DNA of 49,146 bases, taken from Candidatus Eisenbacteria bacterium (GTDB lineage: Bacteria > Desulfobacterota > Binatia > DP-6). Below the pieces are notes generated by a model. It made no database searches and was not told the origin of the DNA. It saw only the letters and a program-made list of their open reading frames with translations. The stretch spans positions 1 to 49,146 of the forward strand of contig DATJZY010000136.1 of NCBI GenBank assembly GCA_035577985.1, given 5' to 3'. Shown piece by piece: positions 7,242 through 15,268 of this stretch. Position numbers and translations under genes: made by a program. The stretch's first letter is position 1; each line of letters begins with the position of its first letter.

Positions 7242-7847
7242 ATGACGAGGCTCGTCCTCGGGACGCTGGTCGGGCTGGCGGTGGCCGGCGCACCCGTGGC
7301 GGCGGCCGATCCGCTGCCGGTGCCGACCGTGGCGCTCGTGGTGAAGGACGATCCGGTCCCACCGATCGACCCCAAGAAGCGCTTCTTCAAGTTCCGTTCC
7401 GGGACGCGGCTCCAGCCCACGAACCGGATCGTGCCTCCGCCCGTCGGCAGCGCCGGCGACCCCACCATGTTCGGCGCGACGCTCACCGTCAGCAACGTCG
7501 GCGGCGACCCGCAGACGGTGACGATCGACCTGCCCGCGGCGCGCTGGAAGGTCATCGGGACGGCGACGCTCCTGAAGGGCTACCAGTTCCACGACGACGA
7601 CGTCAGCGACGGGCCGGTCTTCCGCGTGTTCGTCAAGCCCGACAAGCTCTTCGTCGTCGGCGGACGAACCAACTGGACCTACGTCCTGTCGGCGACGCCG
7701 CAAGGCGGGGTCGCGGTGCGGTTCGACCTCGGCACGGGCGTCGCGTGGTGCAGCGAGGCGCCGGCGAAGACGCCGGCGACGATCTACGACACGCCGGCGA
7801 AGTTCGTGGGCGTGAAGGGCAGCATCCCGGCGGTCTGCGCGCCCTGA
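7242..7847 (+). CDS. Secreted protein of unknown function (FKFRS-type beta-rich domain)
   Basis: The 201-residue product has a signal peptide (MTRLVLGTLVGLAVAGAPVAAA) and a beta-rich mature domain starting around DPKKRFFKFRSGTRLQP. Two cysteines (VAWCSEA and AVCAP at the C-terminus) could form a disulfide. I have seen similar secreted proteins in uncultured deltaproteobacterium-like genomes but know no function. A TACGCT box ends 8 bases before the ATG, again suggesting a leaderless transcript, although no good -35 is seen. An 8-bp inverted repeat (7846-7853/7880-7887) begins at the stop codon and may act as a weak terminator. Confidence 0.75.
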   Translation: MTRLVLGTLVGLAVAGAPVAAADPLPVPTVALVVKDDPVPPIDPKKRFFKFRSGTRLQPTNRIVPPPVGSAGDPTMFGATLTVSNVGGDPQTVTIDLPAARWKVIGTATLLKGYQFHDDDVSDGPVFRVFVKPDKLFVVGGRTNWTYVLSATPQGGVAVRFDLGTGVAWCSEAPAKTPATIYDTPAKFVGVKGSIPAVCAP

Positions 7848-7906
7848 GCACGCGCGAGGACGTCCGTTGACCCGCGTGGGCGTGCTCGATGGGGCGCGCG
7901 CCCGCG

Positions 7907-7935
7907 TTGCCGCCGTGCGGTCGGGGTGGTAGGCG
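7907..7935 (+). promoter_or_regulatory. Leaderless-type promoter of the small protein-rmuC-DGQHR unit
   Basis: TTGCCG (7907-7912), 17 bp, TAGGCG (7930-7935), then 8 bases to GTG 7944. Confidence 0.45.
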
Positions 7936-7943
7936 GTACGCGC

Positions 7944-8156
7944 GTGGCACAGGTGATCGTGCTGGCCGAGGTGGCGCGGGCGAGGCGGCAGCGCGCCAGG
8001 CGTGCGATGCACGCGACCTGCGTGCGGATCCTGGCGGCGACGGTCGCGGCCTCGCGCGAGGCGCTCGCCACGGCGCCGCCCGGCGAGTGGGGTGTGCGCG
8101 CGGCGCGCTTGCGCAAGCTGGAGGAGCTCGCCGCCTACGCGGCGGCGCTGGGCTAG
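7944..8156 (+). CDS. Small basic helical protein upstream of rmuC
   Basis: The 70-residue product is Arg/Ala-rich and predicted helical (AEVARARRQRARRAMHATCV ... RLRKLEELAAYAAALG), with one Cys and no signal peptide. I do not recognise it. It ends 4 bases before the rmuC start, so translation is likely coupled and it could be a partner of RmuC. GTG 7944 was chosen over GTG 7926 because of the -10 box 8 bases upstream. Confidence 0.5.
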   Translation: MAQVIVLAEVARARRQRARRAMHATCVRILAATVAASREALATAPPGEWGVRAARLRKLEELAAYAAALG

Positions 8157-8160
8157 GAGC

Positions 8161-9303
8161 GTGACGGCGGCGTGGTGGGTTCCGGCGGCGGCGGCGGGCG
8201 GCGCGCTCGTCGTCGGCGCCATCCTGGTGCTCCTGTGGCTGCTCCGGAGCGCGCGCGCCCGCCGCGACGACGGTGCCGGCCTGCTCCTCCTGCAACAGCA
8301 GATGGACGCGTTGCGCACGCAAATGGGCCAGGCGCTCACGGGACAGGGCCAGACCGTGGGCCAGCAGCTCGCGCAGCTGACGGCGCAGGTGAACGACCGC
8401 CTGCGCGAGAGCCTCGAGGTCGTGCAGCGCTCACAGACGAGCGTCGGGGAGCGGCTGGACAACACGGCACGCGTCGTCGGCGAGGTGCAGAAGGGCCTCG
8501 GCGAGCTGCGCGAGGCGACCGCCAAGGTCTACGACGTCGGGCGGAGCGTCCAGACGCTGCACGACATCCTGCGGGCGCCGAAGCTGCGTGGCGGGTTCGG
8601 CGAATACTTCCTGGCCGACCTCCTCGCGCAGGTGCTGCCGGCCGAGCACTTCACGCTGCAGCACGGCTTCCGCAGCGGCGAGCGGGTCGACGCCGTCATC
8701 CGGCTGGGCGACGGGCTCGTGCCGGTCGACGCCAAGTTCCCGCTCGAGGACTTCCGGCGCATGCTCGACGCCGCCGACGACGACGCGCGCGCCCGCGCGC
8801 GCAAGGGATTCGTGGCGCGCGTGCGCAAGCACGTCGACGACGTCGCGGCCAAGTACGTGCTGCCCGACGAGGGCACGTACGATTTCGCGCTCATGTACGT
8901 CCCCGCCGAGAACGTCTTCTACGAGGCCGTCGTGCGCGACGAGGCGCGCGAGCTCGTGAGCTACGCGCTCGAGCGCAAGGTCATCCCGGTGTCGCCGGGC
9001 ACGCTCTACGCGTACCTGCAGGCCATCGTGCTCGGGCTTCGCGGCCTGCGGATCGAAGCGCGCGCCAAGGAGGTGCTGGATCAGCTCGCGCGGCTCGGCG
9101 GCGATCTCGAGCGGCTGCGCGACGACATGCGGCTCGTGGGCCGGCACCTCGGCAACGCTCAGCAGGCGTTCATCTCCGCCGATCGGCGGCTCGAGCGCTT
9201 CGAGCAGAAGCTCGAGCTGGCGGGCGGCATCGAGACGCAGGAACAGGACGAACGGCCGGTCGTGGCGCAGCTCGAGCTGCGCGCGCCGTCGACGCCGTCG
9301 TGA
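8161..9303 (+). CDS. rmuC: RmuC family protein (DNA recombination limiting protein)
   Basis: The 380-residue protein begins with a membrane anchor (about 5-28, WWVPAAAAGGALVVGAILVLL), then a coiled coil (about 40-125), then the RmuC domain (about 130-345). The domain has a PD-(D/E)xK nuclease-like signature, with D177 in GERVDAVIRL and D190-A-K192 in VPVDAKFP. E. coli RmuC limits recombination between inverted repeats; the mechanism is not settled. The C-terminus has a second coiled segment. It lies between a small basic protein and a DGQHR-domain protein in one unit, 16 bases from the latter. The GTG start has AGGAG too close upstream to help, so coupling to the upstream gene is likely. Confidence 0.9.
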   Translation: MTAAWWVPAAAAGGALVVGAILVLLWLLRSARARRDDGAGLLLLQQQMDALRTQMGQALTGQGQTVGQQLAQLTAQVNDRLRESLEVVQRSQTSVGERLDNTARVVGEVQKGLGELREATAKVYDVGRSVQTLHDILRAPKLRGGFGEYFLADLLAQVLPAEHFTLQHGFRSGERVDAVIRLGDGLVPVDAKFPLEDFRRMLDAADDDARARARKGFVARVRKHVDDVAAKYVLPDEGTYDFALMYVPAENVFYEAVVRDEARELVSYALERKVIPVSPGTLYAYLQAIVLGLRGLRIEARAKEVLDQLARLGGDLERLRDDMRLVGRHLGNAQQAFISADRRLERFEQKLELAGGIETQEQDERPVVAQLELRAPSTPS

Positions 9304-9319
9304 CGAGCGAGGAGGGCGC

Positions 9320-10447
9320 ATGATCACCGTACCAGCGATGCGGCTCCGGCAGTTCGGCGTGACCCTGTACCAGGCCATGCTCGGCGCCCGCGACGTCGAC
9401 CGGCTCGTCCGCTTCGAGGTGCTGGGCTACGACGCCGGCGCGGCGACGAAATCCGCCAAGCGCCGAAAGGTCAAGTCGTCGCGCGTCAACTGGGAGCTGC
9501 TGGAAAAGCGGATCGCCGAGAGCCCCGAGGCCTACCAGCGTCCCGTGATCCGCAAGAAGATCGCCGAGCTCGTCGACTACTACGGCCAGTGCGCCGAGGC
9601 GGGGAACCTGCCGGCGATCGCGGGCGCCGTGCTGCTGGTCGCCGATCGCCGCCTCGACTTCACGCCCACGAGCACGCACCGCGTGCTGGGCGTTCTGCAG
9701 ATCCCATCCGAGGAGGGCGTGCTGCGCGCGCTCGACGGGCAGCACCGTCTGCTGGCGCTCCATCAGATGATCGAGGACGGACGCGCCGACGACGTGCAGG
9801 TGCCGGCGATCATCTTCGACAAGCTCGCGCCGGACCAGGTGGTCGAGCTGTTCGTGACCATCAACGCCAAGCACACGAAGCTGAACCCGTCGCACCTGAT
9901 CAGCCTCGCAGGACGCCGGCTCTACCCCGACAAGGCGCTCGCGGCGGGGCACGACATCATCCGGGCCTTGAACGAGCAGTCCGATTCGCCGCTGCGGGGC
10001 GAGATCAAGCTCTTCGGCGTCGGCCACGGGCGCGTCGCCCAGGCGCCGCTCGCCGAGGAGCTGAAGAACATCTTCACCGGCCTGGACGCCCTCGGCGGCA
10101 GCCAGGCGGCGCGATTCCAGGAGAACGCGCCGCGTTTCTTCCTCAACTACTTCAAGCAGATCGCGCGCGTGTTCCCGAAGGCGTGGGTGGGCCGGAAGTA
10201 CAGCATCAAGACCGCCATGGCGCTGCGCGCATTCCTGCGCGTCGTGCCCGACGTGATGCGCGCCGTACGCAGCCAGACGCAGGACGTCGCCGACGCCCAT
10301 GCGATCCACCGCGCCATCGCGCCGTGGAGCGACCACGTCGGCGACACGCGCTTCGAGACCGAGGGCGAGTGGCGCGCGAAGCTCGCCGGCGGGACGCGCG
10401 GCACGGTCGAGCTGCTGGCGCGCGAGCTCCGCAACGCGCTCCGCTAG
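9320..10447 (+). CDS. DGQHR-domain protein (DndB-like fold), orphan
   Basis: The 375-residue protein contains the signature DGQHR at 139-143 followed by the conserved FVTINAKHTKLNPSHL segment (178-193), both diagnostic of DGQHR proteins, a family that includes DndB, the regulator of DNA phosphorothioation. The fold is related to ParB/sulfiredoxin-type domains. No dndA, C, D or E gene lies in the window, so the role is open. Start ATG 9320 has GGAGG about 6 bases upstream. It follows rmuC closely, suggesting a DNA-related job. There is no signal peptide. Confidence 0.85.
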   Translation: MITVPAMRLRQFGVTLYQAMLGARDVDRLVRFEVLGYDAGAATKSAKRRKVKSSRVNWELLEKRIAESPEAYQRPVIRKKIAELVDYYGQCAEAGNLPAIAGAVLLVADRRLDFTPTSTHRVLGVLQIPSEEGVLRALDGQHRLLALHQMIEDGRADDVQVPAIIFDKLAPDQVVELFVTINAKHTKLNPSHLISLAGRRLYPDKALAAGHDIIRALNEQSDSPLRGEIKLFGVGHGRVAQAPLAEELKNIFTGLDALGGSQAARFQENAPRFFLNYFKQIARVFPKAWVGRKYSIKTAMALRAFLRVVPDVMRAVRSQTQDVADAHAIHRAIAPWSDHVGDTRFETEGEWRAKLAGGTRGTVELLARELRNALR

Positions 10448-10466
10448 CCCCCGACGCCTCCGATCG

Positions 10467-11183
10467 ATGCACGACGAGCCGCTCCTTTACGACCTTACCG
10501 ACTCGCCGTTCTGCGCGAAGGCGCGCATCTGCCTCCAAGTGAAGAGCGTGCCCTACCGGCGCGTCACGCTCACCATGAAGAAGCTGCGCGAGCTGCGCCG
10601 CCTGAATCCGCTCGCCAAGGTTCCCGTGCTGCTCGATCGAGGTCAGGTGGTCGCCGACTCGAGCGCCATCGCACGCTACCTCGAGACCGAGCACCCCGAG
10701 CCGCCGCTCCTCCCGTCCGATCCCGCCGCGCGCGCCTACTGCAATCTGGTCGAGGACTGGGCGGACGAGTCGCTCTACTTCGTGGTCGGCGCGTTCAAGT
10801 GGCTGAATCCGGCCAACCGCCCGGCCGCGATGGAGCGGACGATCGTGGAGCTCGGCGGCGGCGCCGCGAGCCCGCTCGTCGCGCGGCTCGTGGCGCGCCA
10901 GATCGTCGGACGCTATCGCGTCTGGCGGTACACGCCCGCGTCGATGGGCCACTTCGAGGAGCGCATGCGCGACAGCCTCGGCTGGCTCGCGGAGCTGGTC
11001 GCGGGTCGCCCGTTCCTGCTCGGCCGCTCGCTCACGATCGCCGACGTCGCCGTGTACGCCCAGCTCGCGTGGATGCGGAGCTACGCGGAGGCGCGCCTCC
11101 TCGAGGGCGCGCCGGCCGTGGCCGAGTGGCTCGCGCGGCTCGACGCGATTCCCGCCGTCGGCGAGGGAGCGGGCGTACGCTGA
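10467..11183 (+). CDS. Glutathione S-transferase family protein
   Basis: The 238-residue protein has an N-terminal thioredoxin-like domain (residues 4-80) with SPFCAKAR giving the likely catalytic Cys, the cis-Pro of KVPVLLD and the glutathione-binding DSSAIARYLE. The C-terminal helical domain (about 90-230) has the N-capping box LTIADVAVYA. Thiol-transferase or conjugating activity is inferred. It may be co-transcribed with the preceding DGQHR gene, 19 bases upstream. Confidence 0.85.
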   Translation: MHDEPLLYDLTDSPFCAKARICLQVKSVPYRRVTLTMKKLRELRRLNPLAKVPVLLDRGQVVADSSAIARYLETEHPEPPLLPSDPAARAYCNLVEDWADESLYFVVGAFKWLNPANRPAAMERTIVELGGGAASPLVARLVARQIVGRYRVWRYTPASMGHFEERMRDSLGWLAELVAGRPFLLGRSLTIADVAVYAQLAWMRSYAEARLLEGAPAVAEWLARLDAIPAVGEGAGVR

Positions 11184-11229
11184 TCCGCGCTTGACCCGTC
11201 TCCGCGGCGCGTGTGAAACAAGCGCCGCC

Positions 11230-11532
11230 ATGGCCACCTTCGTTCCGCTCTGCGCGACGTCCGACATCGCCCCGGGAACCGGCAAGACGATCTCGATCCA
11301 GGGCAAGGAGCTCGCGGCGTTCAACTGCGACGGCACGTTCCACGTGATCGACAACGAATGCCCGCATCGCGGCGGGCCGCTCGGCGAGGGCGAGCTCGAG
11401 GGCTGCATCCTCACCTGCCCATGGCACTCCTGGCAGTTCGACGTCAGGACCGGCGACAGCATCACCGACGACTCGAAGGTCGCCGTCTACGAGTGCCGGG
11501 TCGAGGGCGGGCAGGTCCTGGTCGCGCTGTAG
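11230..11532 (+). CDS. Small Rieske [2Fe-2S] ferredoxin (NirD/BphF type)
   Basis: The 100-residue protein is essentially one Rieske domain. Cluster ligands are CPHRGG (CxH) and CPWHSW (CxxH), spaced as in NirD-like and dioxygenase ferredoxins. It would carry electrons in the cytoplasm to an oxygenase or reductase that is not in this window. ATG 11230 was chosen because homologues begin with MATFVPLC-like sequences; an upstream frame from 11191 adds no domain. A TTGACC at 11191 may be a -35 box. Confidence 0.88.
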   Translation: MATFVPLCATSDIAPGTGKTISIQGKELAAFNCDGTFHVIDNECPHRGGPLGEGELEGCILTCPWHSWQFDVRTGDSITDDSKVAVYECRVEGGQVLVAL

Positions 11533-11767
11533 CGACCCGACGGCGGCGAGACGGCCGCTGGCCCGGGGCCGGGCTGCGTTCGACGACGTGCTGGCCACGG
11601 CGCATCGCTCGCCGGTCGTCGTGAGCCACGGCCAGCTCATCGGTCTCGTGCTGCACGCGATCGACCCGGCGTTCGGCTTCGCCGCGTGGGAGGCGATGAC
11701 GAACCCCGACGTCTTCCTGGTCGAGCGCGACGCGGCGGGCCTCCGCTTCCGCCGTCTATGGGCGTGA
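11533..11767 (+). pseudogene. C-terminal remnant of a histidine phosphatase (phosphoglycerate mutase-like) gene
   Basis: The frame through 11582-11767 reads DDVLATAHRSPVVVSHGQLI and continues to a C-terminus containing AWEAMTNPDVFLVE, ending at TGA 11765. The VVSHG segment with its second catalytic His and the TNPDVF segment match the last third of histidine phosphatases. The N-terminal RHG motif is missing: upstream the frame runs into the end of the Rieske gene. I see no start codon with support. It looks like a gene truncated by deletion, and it overlaps the 3' end of the convergent acyl-CoA enzyme gene by 12 bases. Confidence 0.7.
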
Positions 11768-12547
11768 CGGGGGCTTGCGGAAGTTCGGCGGCCGGCGTTC
11801 CATGAACGCGTTCCGGCCCTCCTGCGCCTCGTCGGTCGCGTAGTAGAGCTCGAGCGCAGCGAAGCCGAGCTCCGTGATGCCGGCGATGTGCTCGCTGTCG
11901 GCGTTGAAGGACTGCTTGGCGAGCTTGAGCGCCGTCGGGCTCTTCTCGAGCAGCTCGCGGCACCACTTCTCTGTCTCGGCGCGCAGCTCGGCCGCCGGAA
12001 CGACCGCGTTCACGAGACCCATCTCCTGCGCCTGCGCGGCGGTGTACTGCCGGCAGAGATACCAGATCTCGCGCGCCCTCTTCTCGCCGACGACGCGCGC
12101 GAGGTAGGCCGTACCGAAGCCGGGGTCGACCGAACCGACCTTCGGCCCCACCTGGCCGAACTTCGCCGTCTCGGCCGCGATCGTGAGGTCGCACAGGACG
12201 TGCAGCACGTGGCCCCCGCCGATCGCATAGCCGTTCACCATCGCGATGACGGGCTTCGGGATCGCACGGATCGTGCCGTGCAGGCCGTGCATGTCGAGGC
12301 CGATGCCACCCCTCTCCCCATATCCGGCGCCGGTGCGCTCGCTCTGGTCGCCGCCGGTCGAGAACGCCCGCTCGCCGGCGCCCGTCAGCACGACCACGCC
12401 CACGCTCGGGTCGTGCCACGCGGCGCGGAAGGCGTGGATCAGCTCGTCGACCGTCTTGGCGCGGAAGGCGTTCAGCACCTTCGGACGGTTGATGGTGATC
12501 CACGCAACGCCGTCCTTCGCCTCGTAGAGGATGTCCTCGTAGCCCAT
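11756..12547 (-). CDS. Crotonase-fold acyl-CoA enzyme, BadI/MenB type
   Basis: The 263-residue protein belongs to the MenB/BadI branch of the crotonase superfamily: GGDQSERTG, the oxyanion-hole [16 protein letters not shown], and [20 protein letters not shown]. MenB (dihydroxynaphthoyl-CoA synthase) closes a ring, while BadI (2-ketocyclohexanecarboxyl-CoA hydrolase) opens one in anaerobic benzoate breakdown. GGDQS, VDPG and the [12 protein letters not shown] tail remind me more of BadI, and no other menaquinone gene is nearby, so I lean toward ring cleavage, not firmly. ATG 12547 is 6 bases after a poor -10 box preceded by TTGACA; this -35 lies in a palindrome shared with the divergent ygfZ promoter. 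Confidence 0.82.
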   Translation of the reverse strand: MGYEDILYEAKDGVAWITINRPKVLNAFRAKTVDELIHAFRAAWHDPSVGVVVLTGAGERAFSTGGDQSERTGAGYGERGGIGLDMHGLHGTIRAIPKPVIAMVNGYAIGGGHVLHVLCDLTIAAETAKFGQVGPKVGSVDPGFGTAYLARVVGEKRAREIWYLCRQYTAAQAQEMGLVNAVVPAAELRAETEKWCRELLEKSPTALKLAKQSFNADSEHIAGITELGFAALELYYATDEAQEGRNAFMERRPPNFRKPPSRP

Positions 12548-12575
12548 GGCCGGCTCTCGCGCGCCGGCTCGGCCC

Positions 12576-12604
12576 TTGTCAAGGCGACGAGGGGCGGGCA
12601 GCCT
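12576..12604 (+). promoter_or_regulatory. Leaderless-type promoter of ygfZ, sharing its -35 with the divergent gene
   Basis: TTGTCA (12576-12581), 17 bp, CAGCCT (12599-12604), then 7 bases to ATG 12612. The palindrome CCTTGTCAAGG reads TTGACA on the minus strand (12582-12577), 17 bp before CGAGAG (12559-12554), which is 6 bases from ATG 12547. Confidence 0.45.
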
Positions 12605-12611
12605 CGCCCCG

Positions 12612-13646
12612 ATGGCCGAGACGGCGCTGCACGCCCACCTCGCCGCGCGCGGCGCGGTCCATGCGGACGACCGCGGCGTCGTCCTGCCGCGCCACTTCGG
12701 CGACCCGGAGGGCGAGTACGCGGCGCTCCGCCGGGGTGCGGCGGCCGTCGACGTCGGCTTTCGCACGGTCGTGCGCGCCACGGGGCCGGATCGCGCGACG
12801 TTCCTCCAGGGTATGCTGACGAACGACGTTGCCCACCTCGCATCCGGCTCGGGCTGTCCCGCGTTGCTGCTGACGATCCAGGGGCGTGTCACGGCCGACC
12901 TCCGCGTCGCGGCCACCGACGACGCGCTGCTGCTCGACGTCGACGTCCGGGCGTGCGACGCGATGATCGCGGCGCTCGGGAAGCTCATCATCGCCGACGA
13001 CGTCGATCTCGAGCCCTGCGCGGATCTCGCGCTCGTCGGCGTCGAAGGGCCGACGGCCGCGAGCGTCCTCGGCGCGACCGCCCTCGCGCCGTTCGCGCAC
13101 GTCGAGACCACGATCGGCGGCGCGCGCGTGCGCGTGCTTCATACGGGCGAGGTCGGCGGGTTCACCGTGCACGCGCCGGTGGCCGATGCGGCGCGCGTCT
13201 GGGACGCGCTCGTGTCGGCGGGCGCGCGGCCCTGCGGCATGGACGCGCTCGAAGGGCGTCGCGTCGAGCTGGGCGTGCCCCGCGTCGGCCTCGACATGGG
13301 CGAGAGCACGCTCGCGCTCGAGGTCCCGGTCGAGTCGGCGATCAGTCAAACGAAAGGCTGCTACCTGGGACAGGAAGTCATCGCGCGCGGCACGGCGCGC
13401 GGGCACGTGAACCGCCGCCTGGTCGGGCTCCTGCTCGATGGTCCGGCGCCGCCGCCCGGCGCGCCGCTCGTGCGCGACGCCAAGGAGGTCGGGCACTTGA
13501 CGACGGTGGCAACGGCATTCGGCGCCGGCAAGCTCGCCGCGCTCGGCTTCGTGCGCCGGGAGGCATGGGATCCGGGCACCGAGATCGCCGTGCGCCACGG
13601 CCACGCGGTCACGATCGCCCGCGTCGCCACGTGGCCGCTCTCTTGA
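12612..13646 (+). CDS. ygfZ: Folate-binding YgfZ/GcvT-fold protein (iron-sulfur cluster maintenance)
   Basis: The 344-residue protein has the GcvT-like fold of the YgfZ/IBA57 family and its signature [12 protein letters not shown], with the conserved Cys. YgfZ uses a folate to help assemble or repair Fe-S proteins such as MiaB. The N-terminal part shows [14 protein letters not shown], typical of the family. Fe-S proteins nearby (a Rieske protein and two desulforedoxin-like domains) fit this context only loosely. ATG 12612 lies 7 bases after a -10 box. Confidence 0.88.
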   Translation: MAETALHAHLAARGAVHADDRGVVLPRHFGDPEGEYAALRRGAAAVDVGFRTVVRATGPDRATFLQGMLTNDVAHLASGSGCPALLLTIQGRVTADLRVAATDDALLLDVDVRACDAMIAALGKLIIADDVDLEPCADLALVGVEGPTAASVLGATALAPFAHVETTIGGARVRVLHTGEVGGFTVHAPVADAARVWDALVSAGARPCGMDALEGRRVELGVPRVGLDMGESTLALEVPVESAISQTKGCYLGQEVIARGTARGHVNRRLVGLLLDGPAPPPGAPLVRDAKEVGHLTTVATAFGAGKLAALGFVRREAWDPGTEIAVRHGHAVTIARVATWPLS

Positions 13647-13671
13647 GCGCCCGCGGCGCCCTTGCTACGGA
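13643..13671 (+). promoter_or_regulatory. Leaderless-type promoter of the first desulforedoxin-like gene
   Basis: TTGAGC (13643-13648, overlapping the ygfZ stop), 17 bp, TACGGA (13666-13671), then 7 bases to ATG 13679. Confidence 0.5.
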
Positions 13672-13678
13672 AGGCCCC

Positions 13679-13822
13679 ATGCCCACGCAGCTCGGAAAGC
13701 GGTACCTCTGCGAGAAATGCGGCGTCGAGGTACTGTGCAACAAGCCCGGCACCGGCGCGCTCGTCTGCTGCGACGGTGAGATGAAGCTGAAGGAAGCGAA
13801 GCCGCTTCCGTCGTCGGATTGA
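13679..13822 (+). CDS. Stand-alone desulfoferrodoxin N-terminal (desulforedoxin-like) Fe(Cys)4 protein, copy 1
   Basis: The 47-residue protein begins MPTQLGKRYLCEKCGVEVLC and then has a CC pair (LVCCDGEMK), the CxxC...CC arrangement that binds one iron in desulforedoxin and in the N-terminal domain of desulfoferrodoxin. The catalytic superoxide reductase domain is absent. An extra Cys lies after VEVL. A paralogue of 39 residues sits at 18314-18433. The role may be electron transfer or metal handling. The gene is immediately followed by the amidohydrolase frame. Confidence 0.85.
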   Translation: MPTQLGKRYLCEKCGVEVLCNKPGTGALVCCDGEMKLKEAKPLPSSD

Positions 13823-13897
13823 GCCGTCAGCGTCGTCTTCGACAACGCTCGCGTCCGCTCGCTCGACCCGCAGCGGCCGATCGCCGAGGCGATCGGT

Positions 13898-15268
13898 GTG
13901 GCGGGCGGCCGCGTCGTCGCGCTCGGCACGCGCGCGGCCGTCGTGCGGGCCCTCCCGCGCGCCGAGCGGATCGACTGCGGCGGCCGCACGGTGCTGCCGG
14001 GCCTCATCGATCCGCATCTGCACCTGTTCGCGGTCGCAGCCCGTCACGTCGAGCTCGACTGCGCGGGCTTCCGGCGGGTGCGCGATCTGCTCGCAGCGGT
14101 GGCGCGTGCCGCCAAGGGCGCGCCGCGCGGCGCGTGGGTGCGGGGCGGTGGGCTCGACGACGCGCGGCTCGACCGGCTCCCGACGGCGGCCGAGCTCGAG
14201 CGCGCGGCGCCGCGAAACCCGGTGCGGCTCCGTCATCGAAGCCGTCACGCGTCCGTGTTGAACACGCGCGGGCTCGCCCGGCTCGCCGTGGCGACGCCCG
14301 GCGCCGATCGCACGACCGGGCTCGTTGCCGGCGCCGAGCCGCTGGTCAGCCGCGCCGTGGGGCCGCTCGCGCACGACGCGATCGAAACGGGACTCGTCGC
14401 CGCCGGGCGCGAGCTCGCGTCGCTCGGCCTCACGACCGTCGCCGACGCCACGCCGCGCACGTGGGCGGGACTCGCCCCGCTGCGCCGCGTGATGGCGCGC
14501 GGCGAGTTCCCGCTCCGCGTCATCGCCATGCGCCCGCCGGGTGCGCGGCCGTGGCGTCCGTGGAAGCGGCTCGTCCCGGGGGCGGTGAAGGTCATGGTCG
14601 AGGAGGGACCGGACGGCCTGCGACCCGATCCCGCCGGGCTCGCGCGCCGCGTCGCGCTCGCGGCGCATCGGAGCGACCAGGTCGCCGTGCACTGCGTCGG
14701 CATGGCGACGCTCGTTGCCGCGCTCGACGCATTCGCCGCCTTGCCGGCCCGCGTGCGGGCGCGGCGGCGGCATCGCCTCGAGCACGTGGCCGAGTGCCCG
14801 CCGCCGCTGGTGCCGCGCATCGCGGCGCTCGGCCTCACGGTCGTCACCAATCCCGCCTTCGTGTACTGGAGAGGCGACGTGTACCGCGCCGAGACCGAGC
14901 GCTCCCGACACCCCTGGCTCTATCCGGCGCGCAGCCTGCTCTCGGCCGGCGTGCGCTTGGCAGGCGCGTCGGACGCGCCCGTCGTGTCGCCGAATCCGTG
15001 GCTCGGCATGGGTGCGGCCCGCGCGCGGCGCACCGCGAGCGGCGAGACGTTCGGCACGCGCGAGCAGCTCGTCGCCGACGAAGCGCTCGCGCTGTTCACG
15101 ACCGGCGCGGCCTGGGCGCTGCACGCGGACATGCTCGGCCGCCTCGTTCCCGGCGGCCCCGCGGACCTCGTGGTCGTCGACGACCGGTGGCTCTGCGGCC
15201 GCGGCCCGCATCACGCGGCACGCGCGTGGCTCACGATGGCGAACGGCAGGATCGTATGGCACGCGTGA
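13898..15268 (+). CDS. Amidohydrolase family 3 (YtcJ-like) metal-dependent hydrolase, start codon unclear
   Basis: The 456-residue product is an amidohydrolase with the metal-binding DPHLHL near residue 39-44, VHCVG, HRLEHV and GASDAPV, plus a C-terminal composite domain (PADLVVVDDRW). The substrate is probably a cyclic amide or N-acyl compound, unresolved. The usual N-terminal strand is encoded upstream (13826-13897, VVFDNARVRSLD then PIAEAIG), but between TGA 13820 and GTG 13898 there is no ATG, GTG, TTG or CTG in frame. A single change at 13828 (GTC to GTG) would give a normal start. The real protein therefore probably starts earlier than the coordinates given. It overlaps the next gene by 13 bases. 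Confidence 0.8.
   Translation: MAGGRVVALGTRAAVVRALPRAERIDCGGRTVLPGLIDPHLHLFAVAARHVELDCAGFRRVRDLLAAVARAAKGAPRGAWVRGGGLDDARLDRLPTAAELERAAPRNPVRLRHRSRHASVLNTRGLARLAVATPGADRTTGLVAGAEPLVSRAVGPLAHDAIETGLVAAGRELASLGLTTVADATPRTWAGLAPLRRVMARGEFPLRVIAMRPPGARPWRPWKRLVPGAVKVMVEEGPDGLRPDPAGLARRVALAAHRSDQVAVHCVGMATLVAALDAFAALPARVRARRRHRLEHVAECPPPLVPRIAALGLTVVTNPAFVYWRGDVYRAETERSRHPWLYPARSLLSAGVRLAGASDAPVVSPNPWLGMGAARARRTASGETFGTREQLVADEALALFTTGAAWALHADMLGRLVPGGPADLVVVDDRWLCGRGPHHAARAWLTMANGRIVWHA

Noticed and set aside
9320..10447. A DNA phosphorothioation (Dnd) locus
   Set aside because: Only a DGQHR-domain protein is present; no cysteine desulfurase, DndC, DndD or DndE is in the window.
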